DNA of 21,969 bases from Panacagrimonas sp. (GTDB lineage Bacteria > Pseudomonadota > Gammaproteobacteria > Nevskiales > Nevskiaceae), in contig JAJFJX010000471.1 of NCBI GenBank assembly GCA_021773655.1, positions 1 through 21,969 on the forward strand. The letters run 5' to 3'. The position numbers and the translations under genes are program-made. Shown in pieces: positions 7,394 to 15,120 of this stretch. How positions within the stretch are numbered: the stretch's first letter is position 1; each line of letters opens with the position of its first letter. The notes beneath the pieces were generated by a model that saw only the letters and a list, made by a program, of their open reading frames with translations, had not been told where the DNA came from and searched no databases.

Positions 7394-7811
7394 TCGAAGC
7401 CGGTGGCGCCATCGTCAAGCGCCTGAGCGGTTCGGGCCCGAAGGCGCTGGCCGCCGCCGCGCTTGAATGGGGCGGCCATCTGTACGAATCGATCGGGTCA
7501 TCAGGGTCTCTGGCCTGTGATCGGATACGGGCTGGCGCCAGATCCGCCGAATCGATTTCTGATCGTGGATCCCCGCGCTCAGCGCCAACGCGTTGCCACA
7601 GGCCGTGTTCTGCCGGCCATTCAGACTTCAGGGATCCGGTTCCGGCTGACTTTCATTGGAGCCGCTGTCCCGCAGGCGGGAGCAGGGCAGGGGTGAGGGG
7701 CTCCCCAGACAGACACCGCAAGGCGGTGCTGAGATGCCCTCACTCGGCGCTTTGCGCCGACCTCCCCGCCCGTGGGAGGGCTCGGCAAGAAAGCGTCGAC
7801 CGACCACGAAA
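7394..7811. other. Non-coding gap between the thiolase remnant and the crotonase gene
   Basis: I see no convincing gene in this 418-base stretch. The long plus-strand frame through it has an Arg/Ser-rich composition without motifs. The first 100 bases may belong to the thiolase remnant, and the second half carries palindromic repeats (separate entry). The convergent orientation of the flanking genes (MaoC plus, crotonase minus) means terminators could lie here, but no hairpin is followed by a U-run. Confidence 0.5.
7669..7780. repeat. Cluster of GC-rich hairpins, REP/MITE-like, flanked by inverted GTGAGGG/CCCTCAC
   Basis: Successive stem-loops are CCCGC-AG-GCGGG (7669-7680), CACCGC-AAG-GCGGTG (7714-7728) and TCGGCGC-TTT-GCGCCGA (7744-7760). 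The motif GGTGAGGG near 7692 is mirrored by CCCTCAC at about 7737-7743, giving the block an overall inverted symmetry. This resembles the dispersed 'CCCTCACCC...GGGTGAGGG' elements of many GC-rich gammaproteobacteria. No ORF or transposase is associated with it. Confidence 0.5.
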
Positions 7812-7819
7812 GGCTCACA

Positions 7820-8611
7820 TCAGGAGAACTTCGAGAAGTCCGGCTTGCGCTTGGCAATGAAGGCGCCGATGGCTTCCTGTGCTTCGGGCTGTGAAAGCAT
7901 CGGCATCAGGTGGGATGTTTCCAGTGGAATGGCATCTGCCACGATGGTGTCGGTCCATCGCTTCATCAGCCGCTTGGTGGTGCGCAGGGCATGGGGCGGT
8001 TGCTGGGCCAGGCGCTGAGCACGTTCCAGGGCGCGGGCTTCCACCGCATCGCCGTCGGCCAGCACTTCATTGATCAGGCCGCACTCGCGGGCGTGCGCAG
8101 CGGTGAAAGGCTCGCCGAGCAATGCCAGTTCCATTGCACGGGCGTGACCCATGATGCGCGGCAGAAGGTAGGTCGAGGCGTACTCCGGCACGATGCCGAT
8201 GTTGACGAAGGGCAGGGCGAAGCGCGCGTCTTCATCGGCGTAGATCAGGTCGCAATGCAGCAGTACCGTGACCCCGACGCCGATTGCCAGGCCATTGACC
8301 GAGGCCACCACCGGCTTGGGGAACGCCGCGAGCGCCTTCATGAAGCGAATCACCGGCGAGTCGCCGTCGCCGCCGCTCTGCGCCACGCGCATGAAATCGA
8401 CCATGTCGTTGCCGGCGCAGAACGCCCCGGGCTGACCTGCAATCAGCAGCACGCGCACCATCGGATCGTTCCCGGCCGCCACGATGCGTTCGGCAAGATT
8501 CGCGTACATGGCCTGGGTGAGCGCGTTCTTCTTCTCCGGGCGGTTCAGGCGCAGGGTCAGGACGCCGCCGTCGATGGAGGCGAGGATGGTGGTGTCAGTT
8601 GCTTCGGACAT
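7820..8611 (-). CDS. Crotonase-family enoyl-CoA isomerase (ECI-type), possible 3,4-dehydroadipyl-CoA isomerase
   Basis: A 263-residue enoyl-CoA hydratase/isomerase family protein. The oxyanion-hole segment FCAGND (64-69) and the NGLAIGVGV segment are intact. Both glutamates of true hydratases are missing: the first position is T115 and the second F135. Instead E143 sits in GIVPEYAST, the position used by ECI2/PECI-type delta3,delta2-enoyl-CoA isomerases (PEGCSS in those proteins). It is therefore more likely an isomerase than a hydratase. The box pathway needs such a step to move the double bond of 3,4-dehydroadipyl-CoA, and the gene faces the box operon. It is also 71 bases downstream of ilvB on the same strand, so it may be transcribed from there. 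No strong ribosome site precedes the ATG at 8611. Confidence 0.8.
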   Translation of the reverse strand: MSEATDTTILASIDGGVLTLRLNRPEKKNALTQAMYANLAERIVAAGNDPMVRVLLIAGQPGAFCAGNDMVDFMRVAQSGGDGDSPVIRFMKALAAFPKPVVASVNGLAIGVGVTVLLHCDLIYADEDARFALPFVNIGIVPEYASTYLLPRIMGHARAMELALLGEPFTAAHARECGLINEVLADGDAVEARALERAQRLAQQPPHALRTTKRLMKRWTDTIVADAIPLETSHLMPMLSQPEAQEAIGAFIAKRKPDFSKFS

Positions 8612-8682
8612 GTGAATTGCCGGTTGGATGGTTCACGGATCGTGTCTGGCGGAGCTGCCTGTGAATTCCCGGTTGCAGGCTT

Positions 8683-10524
8683 TCAGAACAGGTCGGCCTT
8701 GTCGCTTCTGGTGGCGGCATTCAGGGTCCGCGCCGGAATCCATTCGCCGGTGATCATCTGGTCGTAGCTCATGCCCGGGCCGACCATCGGGTAGACCGAG
8801 GCCAGAGGATCGATCACCACTTCGAGGAACGCGGGCCCGGGAAAATCGATGAAGGCCTTGACCACCGCCGACAGATCGGACTTGCGGTCGACCCGCCGGG
8901 CAAACTCGAAGCCGTCGGCCTCGGCGGCCTTGACGAAGTCCTTGCGGTGCAGGCTCTTGTCCGAGCCGGAAAAGCGCGAATCGAAGAACAGGCGCTGCCA
9001 TTGCTTGACCATGCCGTCGCCGAAGTTGTTGAGCACCACGACCTTGACCGGCAGGTTGTAGGTGGTGACCGTTTCCAGCTCGCCCATGTTCATGCGGATG
9101 GACGCATCGCCGTCGATGTCGATCACGATCCGGTCCTTGCGCGCGTAGGCTGCGCCAATGGCCGCCGGCAGCCCGAAGCCCATGGTGCCCATCGAGCCGG
9201 AGGTCAACCAAAGGCGCGGTTCGGCGAAGTCGAAATACTGGCAGGCCCACATCTGATGCTGGCCGACGCCCGTGGACACCACGGCGCGACCCTGCGTGTG
9301 CTGGTTGATTTCCTCGATCACCGCGTGCGGCTGGAGTGCCTCGCCACCGCGCTCGTAATTCATCGCGTGGGTCTTCTTGAGCTGCGCGATGTGGGCATGC
9401 CAGTCGGCGTAGTCGGGCCTGAATCCGCGGTCGGACAGGTACGCACGCAGGGCGCCCAGGGCCTGGTTGAGATCACCCACGTGATGCCAGTCGACCTGTT
9501 TGACCTTTCCGATCTCGGCGGCGTCGACATCCAGATGGGCAATGTGTCGGGCGTTGGGCGCAAACCGCGCAGGAACGCCGGCGACGCGATCATCGAAACG
9601 GGCGCCCACCGCGATCAGGAAGTCGCAGTCGTCCACCGCGTAGTTGGCAAAGGCGGTGCCGTGCATACCGAGCATCTGCAGCGACAGGGCCTCGCGGGTG
9701 TCGACGGCGCCGATGCCCATCAGGGTGGTCGTCACCGGGATCCCGTAGTCCCGGGCCAATGCCCGCAGGGCGGCCGAAGCATTGCCATTGATGACCCCGC
9801 CTCCGGCGTAGATCAGCGGCCGTCGCGCCTGACGCAGCAGTTCGTGAAACTGACCGGCGCCGGCGGGGCCGAGCTGGTTGTTGGCCAACTGGCGCAGGCG
9901 CGCGCGATAACCGGGCAGGGGCAGGCTGCCTTGGCCGGCGTACCGGCCCGACCAGTTCTGCACGTCCTTGGGGATGTCCACCACCACCGGCCCTGGGCGC
10001 CCGCTGCGGGCGATCTCGAAGGCCGTGCGCATGGTGGCTTCGAGTCGGGTCGGGTCGGTGACCAGAAACACATGCTTGGCCGCAGAACCCATGATGGTGC
10101 TCACCGGCGCTTCCTGGAAGCCGTCGGATCCGATCGCGGCAGTGGGCACCTGGCCACAGATCACCACGATGGGAATGGAATCGGCCATGCAGTCGCGCAC
10201 CGGCGTCACTGTATTGGTGGCGCCGGGGCCCGAGGTCACCAGGCACACCCCGACCTTGCCCGAGGCCCGCGCGTAACCGGCCGCCATGAAGCCGGCGGCC
10301 TGTTCGTTGGCCGGCACGATCAGCGGTATCGGGTCGGTGTCCAGCTCGCCACGATGCAGATTGTTGTACCGGAACACCGCGTCGTAGGTCGGCAGAATGG
10401 CGCCGCCGGAGTATCCGAAGATGACGTCCACGCCCTCGTCAGCCAGAACCTGGACGACGATCTCCGCGCCCGTGAGCGTGCTGCCGGCGGCGGATGAAGT
10501 GAGGGGCGGGGTGGCGGCATTCAT
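8683..10524 (-). CDS. ilvB: Acetolactate synthase (acetohydroxyacid synthase), large catalytic subunit
   Basis: This ThDP-dependent enzyme condenses two pyruvates, or pyruvate and 2-oxobutyrate, in the first common step of valine, leucine and isoleucine synthesis. The 613-residue protein has an N-terminal PYR domain with catalytic E74 in ANEQAAGF, a central FAD/ADP-binding domain (about 205-365), and a C-terminal domain with the ThDP/Mg motif GDAS...NN (472-500). The AHAS-diagnostic MVKQWQ (505-510) is present. The usual His before the catalytic Glu (HEQ) is Asn here. I start it at the ATG at 10524; the frame remains open for a further 244 codons upstream, but those run through the promoter and antisense to ilvN. 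Its regulatory partner ilvN lies divergently on the other strand, an unusual arrangement. Confidence 0.94.
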   Translation of the reverse strand: MNAATPPLTSSAAGSTLTGAEIVVQVLADEGVDVIFGYSGGAILPTYDAVFRYNNLHRGELDTDPIPLIVPANEQAAGFMAAGYARASGKVGVCLVTSGPGATNTVTPVRDCMADSIPIVVICGQVPTAAIGSDGFQEAPVSTIMGSAAKHVFLVTDPTRLEATMRTAFEIARSGRPGPVVVDIPKDVQNWSGRYAGQGSLPLPGYRARLRQLANNQLGPAGAGQFHELLRQARRPLIYAGGGVINGNASAALRALARDYGIPVTTTLMGIGAVDTREALSLQMLGMHGTAFANYAVDDCDFLIAVGARFDDRVAGVPARFAPNARHIAHLDVDAAEIGKVKQVDWHHVGDLNQALGALRAYLSDRGFRPDYADWHAHIAQLKKTHAMNYERGGEALQPHAVIEEINQHTQGRAVVSTGVGQHQMWACQYFDFAEPRLWLTSGSMGTMGFGLPAAIGAAYARKDRIVIDIDGDASIRMNMGELETVTTYNLPVKVVVLNNFGDGMVKQWQRLFFDSRFSGSDKSLHRKDFVKAAEADGFEFARRVDRKSDLSAVVKAFIDFPGPAFLEVVIDPLASVYPMVGPGMSYDQMITGEWIPARTLNAATRSDKADLF

Positions 10525-10561
10525 GGCGCGTCTGCGTCTCTTGCGGATGAGAAAAGACGAA

Positions 10562-10570
10562 TGTATAGCA
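10562..10570 (-). promoter_or_regulatory. Candidate extended -10 promoter for ilvB
   Basis: The minus strand reads TGC-TATACA (complement of 10562-10570), an extended -10 with a 4/6 core, about 40 bases before the ilvB ATG. No good -35 is visible 17 bases upstream. The implied leader is about 30 bases, too short for an attenuator. An imperfect GGTCC/GGACC dyad lies just upstream, near 10575-10595. Confidence 0.35.
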
Positions 10571-10624
10571 CATCGGTCCTGTATTCCGGGACCGGTCAGC
10601 ACGCCGATTCCACGCGGCCGCGGG

Positions 10625-10653
10625 TTGCCTGCCGCCGTCGTCGCCATTAAAGT
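10625..10653 (+). promoter_or_regulatory. Candidate ilvN-ilvC promoter
   Basis: TTGCCT (10625-10630) and TAAAGT (10648-10653) are 17 bases apart, each matching the consensus at 4 of 6 positions. The transcript would start near 10660, giving a short pyrimidine-rich leader with no recognisable Shine-Dalgarno before the ilvN GTG. The assignment is weak but is the best candidate in the 165-base divergent ilvB/ilvN gap. Confidence 0.3.
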
Positions 10654-10689
10654 CGCGCGCCCTTCCTCTATCCCCTCCCCGGCGGCCGC

Positions 10690-11181
10690 GTGCGCCACAT
10701 CATCTCCATCCTGCTGCAGAACGAAGCCGGCGCCCTGGCGCGGGTGGCGAACATGTTCGCGGCGCGCGGCTACAACATCGATTCGCTGTCGGTGGCGCCG
10801 ACGCACGACGCCTCGGTGTCGCGCCTGACCCTGGTCACCCAGGGCTCGGATTCGGTGGTGCACCAGATCGTGCAGCAGACCCGCAAGCTCATCGACGTGG
10901 TGGAGATCCAGGACCTGGCCGCCAGCGATCACCTGGAGTGCGAACTTGTGATGCTCAAGGTCGAGGCGCGCAACGGTGCCCGCGAGGTGGTGGATTGCGC
11001 CCGTCGCCATCGGGCGTTGATCCTGGACGAGTCGGAAAGCACGCGCACCGTCCAACTCGCCGGCAGCAGTGTAGAGATCGACGCCCTGGTCGCCGACCTC
11101 GGCCGCGTCGCCAGGATTCTGGAACTGGTCCGCAGCGGCGTCGCGGCGCTGTCGCGCGGCCACCAGATCATGACCTGGTAG
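10690..11181 (+). CDS. ilvN: Acetolactate synthase, small regulatory subunit
   Basis: A 163-residue regulatory subunit that binds the large subunit, raises its activity and confers valine feedback inhibition. The N-terminal ACT domain starts HIISILLQNEAGALARVANMF, followed by FAARGYNIDSLSV, the signature of IlvH/IlvN. A second ACT-like C-terminal domain spans about 80-160. The length is that of the long IlvH-type subunit. The start is a GTG at 10690; no purine-rich ribosome site precedes it. The gene is 67 bases upstream of ilvC on the same strand and divergent from ilvB. Confidence 0.93.
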   Translation: MRHIISILLQNEAGALARVANMFAARGYNIDSLSVAPTHDASVSRLTLVTQGSDSVVHQIVQQTRKLIDVVEIQDLAASDHLECELVMLKVEARNGAREVVDCARRHRALILDESESTRTVQLAGSSVEIDALVADLGRVARILELVRSGVAALSRGHQIMTW

Positions 11182-11248
11182 ACCCACTTTCCGCCGTGGC
11201 CAGGTCGATGGCCGCGGCTTCAAACAACGCCCTATCCCGGAGTCTGCG

Positions 11249-12271
11249 ATGCCCATTACCGTTTATTACGACAAGGACGCCGATCTTTCGATCATCCAGT
11301 CCAAGAAGGTCACCATCCTCGGCTACGGTTCCCAGGGGCATGCCCATGCGCTGAACCTCAAGGATTCGGGCGTCGACGTCACCGTGGCGCTGCGCAAGGG
11401 CTCCAAGAGCTGGGCCAAGGCCGAAAGCGCCGGCCTGCAGGTGCGCGAAGTCGCCGAAGCAGTCAAGGGCGCCGACCTGGTGATGATTCTGGCGCCGGAC
11501 GAAAACCAGCGCAGGATCTACGAAGATCAGGTCGCGCCCAATCTCAAGGACGGCGCCACGCTGGCCTTCGCGCACGGCTTCAACATCCATTTCGGGCTGA
11601 TCGAGCCGCGCGCCGACGTCGACGTCATCATGGTCGCGCCCAAGGGGCCCGGCCACACGGTTCGCAGCACCTACACCCAGGGCGGCGGCGTGCCCAGCCT
11701 GATCGCCATCCACCAGGACGCCAGCGGCGCCGCCAAGCAGACTGCGCTGTCCTACGCCTCAGCCAACGGTGGCGGTCGCGCCGGCATCATCGAGACCAAC
11801 TTCCGCGAGGAAACCGAAACCGACCTGTTCGGCGAACAGGCAGTGCTGTGTGGCGGCGCCACGGCGCTGGTGCAGGCCGGTTTCGAGACACTGGTGGAAG
11901 CCGGCTACGCACCGGAGATGGCCTACTTCGAGTGCCTGCACGAGCTCAAGCTGATCGTCGACCTGATGTACGAGGGCGGCATGGCCAACATGCGCTATTC
12001 GATCAGCAACACCGCCGAGTACGGCGACTACGTCACCGGCCCGCGCATCATCACCGAGGAAACCAAGAAGGAGATGAAACGCGTGCTGACCGACATCCAG
12101 ACCGGTCGTTTCGCGCGCGAGTTCGTCCTGGAAAACACCGCTGGCCAGCCGACCCTGAAGGCCCGTCGCCGCATCGGTGCCGAGCACCCGATCGAGGAAG
12201 TCGGCAGCCGCCTGCGCGCGATGATGCCGTGGATCGCCCGCAACAAGCTGGTCGACAAGACACGCAACTAG
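11249..12271 (+). CDS. ilvC: Ketol-acid reductoisomerase, class I
   Basis: Catalyses the Mg- and NADPH-dependent isomerisation/reduction of acetolactate or acetohydroxybutyrate, the second step of branched-chain amino acid synthesis. The 340-residue length is that of the short class I enzyme. The Rossmann motif GYGSQGHAHA is at 25-34 and catalytic H109 lies in AHGFN. The metal ligands are D192 and E196 (TDLFGE), E228 and E232. The NADPH-type loop ALRKGSKSW (47-55) carries Arg/Ser phosphate-binding residues. GGAG at 11239-11242 precedes the ATG at 11249 by six bases. It lies in the ilvN-ilvC-psd-like-pssA run. Confidence 0.97.
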   Translation: MPITVYYDKDADLSIIQSKKVTILGYGSQGHAHALNLKDSGVDVTVALRKGSKSWAKAESAGLQVREVAEAVKGADLVMILAPDENQRRIYEDQVAPNLKDGATLAFAHGFNIHFGLIEPRADVDVIMVAPKGPGHTVRSTYTQGGGVPSLIAIHQDASGAAKQTALSYASANGGGRAGIIETNFREETETDLFGEQAVLCGGATALVQAGFETLVEAGYAPEMAYFECLHELKLIVDLMYEGGMANMRYSISNTAEYGDYVTGPRIITEETKKEMKRVLTDIQTGRFAREFVLENTAGQPTLKARRRIGAEHPIEEVGSRLRAMMPWIARNKLVDKTRN

Positions 12272-12318
12272 GCGCAGCGGTCCGGGAACCCTCCGCTCCG
12301 CAGACGCCGCACGACGTC

Positions 12319-12933
12319 GTGCTACGTCCCTACCACCCGCTTCTGAGCATCGTCCCGGAGGGTTGGGGCGTGATCGGCGCGCTGGGTAGTGGCGCGGTCC
12401 TGCTGTCGCTCGGTGGCGCGCTGCTGCCTTCGCTGGCGCTGCTGGCCGCGATGCCCGCCGCCGCCGGTTTCTGTTTCGATCCGACGCACGGGGTTTCGAG
12501 CAAGCCGCGCGGAATCCTGTCACCGGTCAACGGCACCGTGGTTCATCGGCGCGAGTGTCACGACCCGGTACTCGGCCGCGAGGCCATCCGCCTGGTGATC
12601 CGGACCTCCTGGTTGGGCGGCTACTGTCTGCGGGCTCCCGTTTCCGGCCTCGTCGCACCGCTGCCTGCCGACACTGCGCGCCAGATATCGCGGCTGCGTT
12701 CGGACGACGGCGACGAGGTGCTGATCGAGGCGCGGCGCGGCGCGTTGTTCGGCGCCAGGCCGGTGATGGTGCCGCTGGGCGAACGGGTCGGGCAGGGCCG
12801 GCGCTGCGGCCTTCGACGGCTGGCACGCGAACTGGTCGTGGTGATCCCGGCCGGCGCGCGCGTGGAAGTCGCTCTGGGTAGCCGCGTAAGATCGGGTCAG
12901 ACCCTGCTCGCCACCCTGCTGCGAAGAACCTGA
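12319..12933 (+). CDS. Phosphatidylserine decarboxylase-like membrane protein lacking the catalytic triad
   Basis: The position between ilvC and pssA is that of the short (about 210-residue) phosphatidylserine decarboxylase in betaproteobacterial clusters, and the 204-residue protein aligns with that family along its length. An N-terminal HPLLSIVPEGW is followed by membrane segments (about 16-50) and CFDP where active enzymes have FFRDP. The key residues are replaced. SPVNG has N71 for the catalytic Asp of PADG, Y102 stands where the HxNR histidine should be, and the self-cleaving Gly-Ser is Ala169-Arg170. Without that serine no pyruvoyl cofactor can form, so decarboxylase activity is not expected. 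I chose the GTG at 12319, which matches family N-termini but lacks a clear Shine-Dalgarno. It ends four bases before pssA. It could be a regulatory pseudoenzyme or a decaying copy. Confidence 0.72.
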   Translation: MLRPYHPLLSIVPEGWGVIGALGSGAVLLSLGGALLPSLALLAAMPAAAGFCFDPTHGVSSKPRGILSPVNGTVVHRRECHDPVLGREAIRLVIRTSWLGGYCLRAPVSGLVAPLPADTARQISRLRSDDGDEVLIEARRGALFGARPVMVPLGERVGQGRRCGLRRLARELVVVIPAGARVEVALGSRVRSGQTLLATLLRRT

Positions 12934-12937
12934 ACCC

Positions 12938-13735
12938 ATGGATGAATCCCAGGCGCCGCCGCAGCGCCGCAAGGGTATCTATCTGCTGCCCAACCTGTTT
13001 ACCACCGTCACCCTGTTCGGCGGGTTCTACGCCGTGGTGATGGCGATGTCGGGCCGCTTCGACAACGCCTCGCTGGGAATCCTGGCGGCGATGATTGCCG
13101 ACGCCCTGGACGGACGCATCGCCCGCATGACCAATACCTCCACCGACTTCGGCAAGGAATACGACTCCCTGTGCGACATGGTGGCGTTCGGCGTCGCTGC
13201 CAGCCTGGTGATGTTTTCCTTCAGCCTGGAAGCGTTCTCCGAACATCGCCTTCTGGGCGGCCGGCTCGGCTGGGTGGTGGCGTTCACGTTCACGGCCTGC
13301 GCGGCACTGCGGCTGGCACGGTTCAACGTCCTGACCAACATCGCCGGCGGCAGCAAGGACTTCTTCGGCCTGCCCAGTCCCGCGGCAGCCGGACTGGTGA
13401 CGTTTTTCGTCTGGGCGGCCCACAGCGGCGGCCACGACGGCGCCGACCTGCTGTGGTTGACCGCGCCTCTGACCCTGGCGGCAGGCCTGCTGATGGTTTC
13501 CAGCGTGCGCTACAACAGCTTCAAGAAGCTCAATCTCGGCGGACGCATGCGCTTCGTGCCGTTTGCCACCGTCGTGGGGGTGCTGGCCCTGGTAATGGTC
13601 GACCCGCCGCGAATCCTGTTCCTGGTGTTTCTGCTCTACGCCGCCTCGGGTCCGGTGCTGGCGCTGACGCGTCGGTTCCAGCGCAAGGCCGCCGAGGACG
13701 ATGAGAACGAGGGCCCGCCGTCACCGCAGGACTGA
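12938..13735 (+). CDS. pssA: CDP-diacylglycerol-serine O-phosphatidyltransferase (phosphatidylserine synthase, type II)
   Basis: An integral membrane enzyme that makes phosphatidylserine from CDP-diacylglycerol and L-serine, the precursor of phosphatidylethanolamine. The CDP-alcohol phosphotransferase motif is complete: D58-G59-x2-A62-R63-x8-G72-x3-D76-x3-D80. About eight hydrophobic helices span the rest, and FGLPSPAAAG (about 143-152) is typical of bacterial PssA. The 265-residue protein ends in an acidic cytoplasmic tail. It begins four bases after the Psd-like gene, so the two are almost certainly co-transcribed. The product of PssA normally goes to Psd, yet the adjacent Psd-like protein appears inactive, so a functional psd should exist elsewhere. 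Confidence 0.94.
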   Translation: MDESQAPPQRRKGIYLLPNLFTTVTLFGGFYAVVMAMSGRFDNASLGILAAMIADALDGRIARMTNTSTDFGKEYDSLCDMVAFGVAASLVMFSFSLEAFSEHRLLGGRLGWVVAFTFTACAALRLARFNVLTNIAGGSKDFFGLPSPAAAGLVTFFVWAAHSGGHDGADLLWLTAPLTLAAGLLMVSSVRYNSFKKLNLGGRMRFVPFATVVGVLALVMVDPPRILFLVFLLYAASGPVLALTRRFQRKAAEDDENEGPPSPQD

Positions 13736-13759
13736 GGAAACGAGGCGAAACAAAGTCCA

Positions 13760-13788
13760 GGCGTAGCGGGCGAAGCCCCGGCGACGCC
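13760..13788. terminator. Imperfect hairpin between convergent pssA and the FGE-domain gene
   Basis: GGCGT (13760-13764) pairs with ACGCC (13784-13788) around an inner CGGG/CCCG stem. Read on the minus strand it is followed by a modestly T-rich run (TGGACTTTGTTTC). It could terminate the minus-strand FGE-domain gene, or both convergent transcripts, but it is imperfect and may be another dispersed repeat. Confidence 0.3.
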
Positions 13789-13846
13789 CCGGAAGCTCCC
13801 AATTATCAAAGGTTCGGCAGCGGGTGCATGAAGACGACGCGTCGAC

Positions 13847-15004
13847 TCAATCGTCGCGCGCCACCCGCAGGCCCAGGTCGTGGTAGCGCACCGAGGCGTT
13901 GTCGTCGCCGCGAAACGAGGATCGCAGCCAGTCCGGCACGCTGCTCCAGGCGCCGCCTCGGTACATGCGCCGCGTACAGTCACCGTCGCCGCGCGCGCGG
14001 GCATCGGTCGGCGCGCCGTCGAGGCTCGGATTGTGGCAGTCGGCCACCCATTCCCAGACGTTGCCGTGGACGTCGAACAGGCCCCAGGGATTGGGCTCGA
14101 AGCTGCCCACCGGGCTGGACTCCCTGGCGCTGCCGCAGTCACCGTCGGCCTGGCCATAGCGCGCTTTGGCGCAGTCGATGGCCTCACCGAAGCTGTAGCG
14201 GGTGTCGGTACCGGCACGCGTCACGTATTCCCATTCGGCCTCGCTGAGCAGTCGGTAGGGCCGGCCGGTGCGGGCGCTGAGCCACTCGACGAAGATCTGC
14301 GCCTCGCCCCAGCTGACGTTGATCACCGGTCGTGCGCCACGTCCCCAGCCCAGGTCGGGTGGTCGATAGCCACCGCATCCGCCGTCGGCGAGGCAGGCGT
14401 CCCACTGATCGAACGTGACCTCGTGGCGGCCCACCGAGAAGCTCGGCACCTGGACGGTGCGGACCGGAACTTCCAGGTTGGTCGACGTGCGCGTGCCCAG
14501 CACGCCGCGCAGGGCATCGGCCATGCGGGCGGTCAGCGCCGCGTCTTCCTTTTGCAGGTTTCCCATTCGAAAGCTTCCGGCCGGGATGCGCACCAGCTCC
14601 GGGCATTCCGGGCAGTCGCGGAAGGTCGCGTACGGGACCTTGGTCGCGGCTTCCCGGGCCGCTGCGGCCTCGGCTGCGAGTCGCGCCTGTTCGGCGGCTT
14701 CCTCCTCGGCCTTGCGGCGCTGCGCCGCGGCGCGCTGGGCGGCGCGACGCTTCTCGGCCGCGGCCTGCTCGGCCTCGGCCTGTTCTGCAGCTTCCTCGGC
14801 GGCGCGCTGTTCGGCGGCGGCGGCTTCGGCAGCCTGACGCTCGCGCGCCGCCTCGATCGCCTGTTCCAGGCGCAGGCGTCGTTCTTCGGCCGATTCGCTG
14901 CCTCCGATTTGCGCCAGTGCGGTGGTCGGTCCCGTGATGCTCAGACCGACCAACATCAGCTGCACCGCAAAAATGATGATGGCTCTTGCGCCTATCCAGC
15001 CCAT
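13847..15004 (-). CDS. Exported FGE-sulfatase (SUMF1)-domain protein with long coiled coil, lacking the catalytic cysteines
   Basis: A 385-residue protein with a signal peptide (about 1-31, cleavage near ALA-Q). An Ala/Glu/Arg-rich predicted coiled coil runs from about 38 to 120, followed by a formylglycine-generating-enzyme-like domain (about 133-385). Domain hallmarks are IPAGSFRMG (140-148), VGRHEVT (191-197), RLLSEAEWEY (251-260), GNVWEW (314-319) and YRGGAW (348-353). True aerobic FGE uses two C-terminal cysteines; here the corresponding stretch after RGGAW is SSVPDWLRSSF, with none. Several other Cys pairs could form disulfides. It is therefore unlikely to activate sulfatases and may have a structural or ligand-binding role in the periplasm. 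It lies 116 bases downstream of the membrane-protein gene ending at 15121, probably in one transcript. Confidence 0.8.
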   Translation of the reverse strand: MGWIGARAIIIFAVQLMLVGLSITGPTTALAQIGGSESAEERRLRLEQAIEAARERQAAEAAAAEQRAAEEAAEQAEAEQAAAEKRRAAQRAAAQRRKAEEEAAEQARLAAEAAAAREAATKVPYATFRDCPECPELVRIPAGSFRMGNLQKEDAALTARMADALRGVLGTRTSTNLEVPVRTVQVPSFSVGRHEVTFDQWDACLADGGCGGYRPPDLGWGRGARPVINVSWGEAQIFVEWLSARTGRPYRLLSEAEWEYVTRAGTDTRYSFGEAIDCAKARYGQADGDCGSARESSPVGSFEPNPWGLFDVHGNVWEWVADCHNPSLDGAPTDARARGDGDCTRRMYRGGAWSSVPDWLRSSFRGDDNASVRYHDLGLRVARDD

Positions 15005-15120
15005 TGCAGCCCCAGATACCTGCGAAGGATCACGTTGTATGCCCGAGTGTGAAGATGATAACGGGAGCCGGCGGAACAGCCGCAGTGCGAATGCGCGGCT
15101 TCCTGCGCCTGCTGGCAGTG

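Noticed and set aside
7294..7860. 188-codon plus-strand frame as a real gene
   Set aside because: Arg/Ser-rich, crosses the hairpin repeats and the end of the convergent crotonase gene; better explained as a thiolase remnant plus repeat DNA.
8947..10497. Plus-strand open frame of 516 codons opposite ilvB
   Set aside because: Antisense shadow; its composition is His/Gly/Arg-rich without motifs, while the minus strand encodes a complete acetolactate synthase.
10525..11256. N-terminal extension of ilvB back to 11256
   Set aside because: The extension lies antisense to ilvN, lacks family similarity, and would remove the divergent promoters; the ATG at 10524 gives the normal protein.
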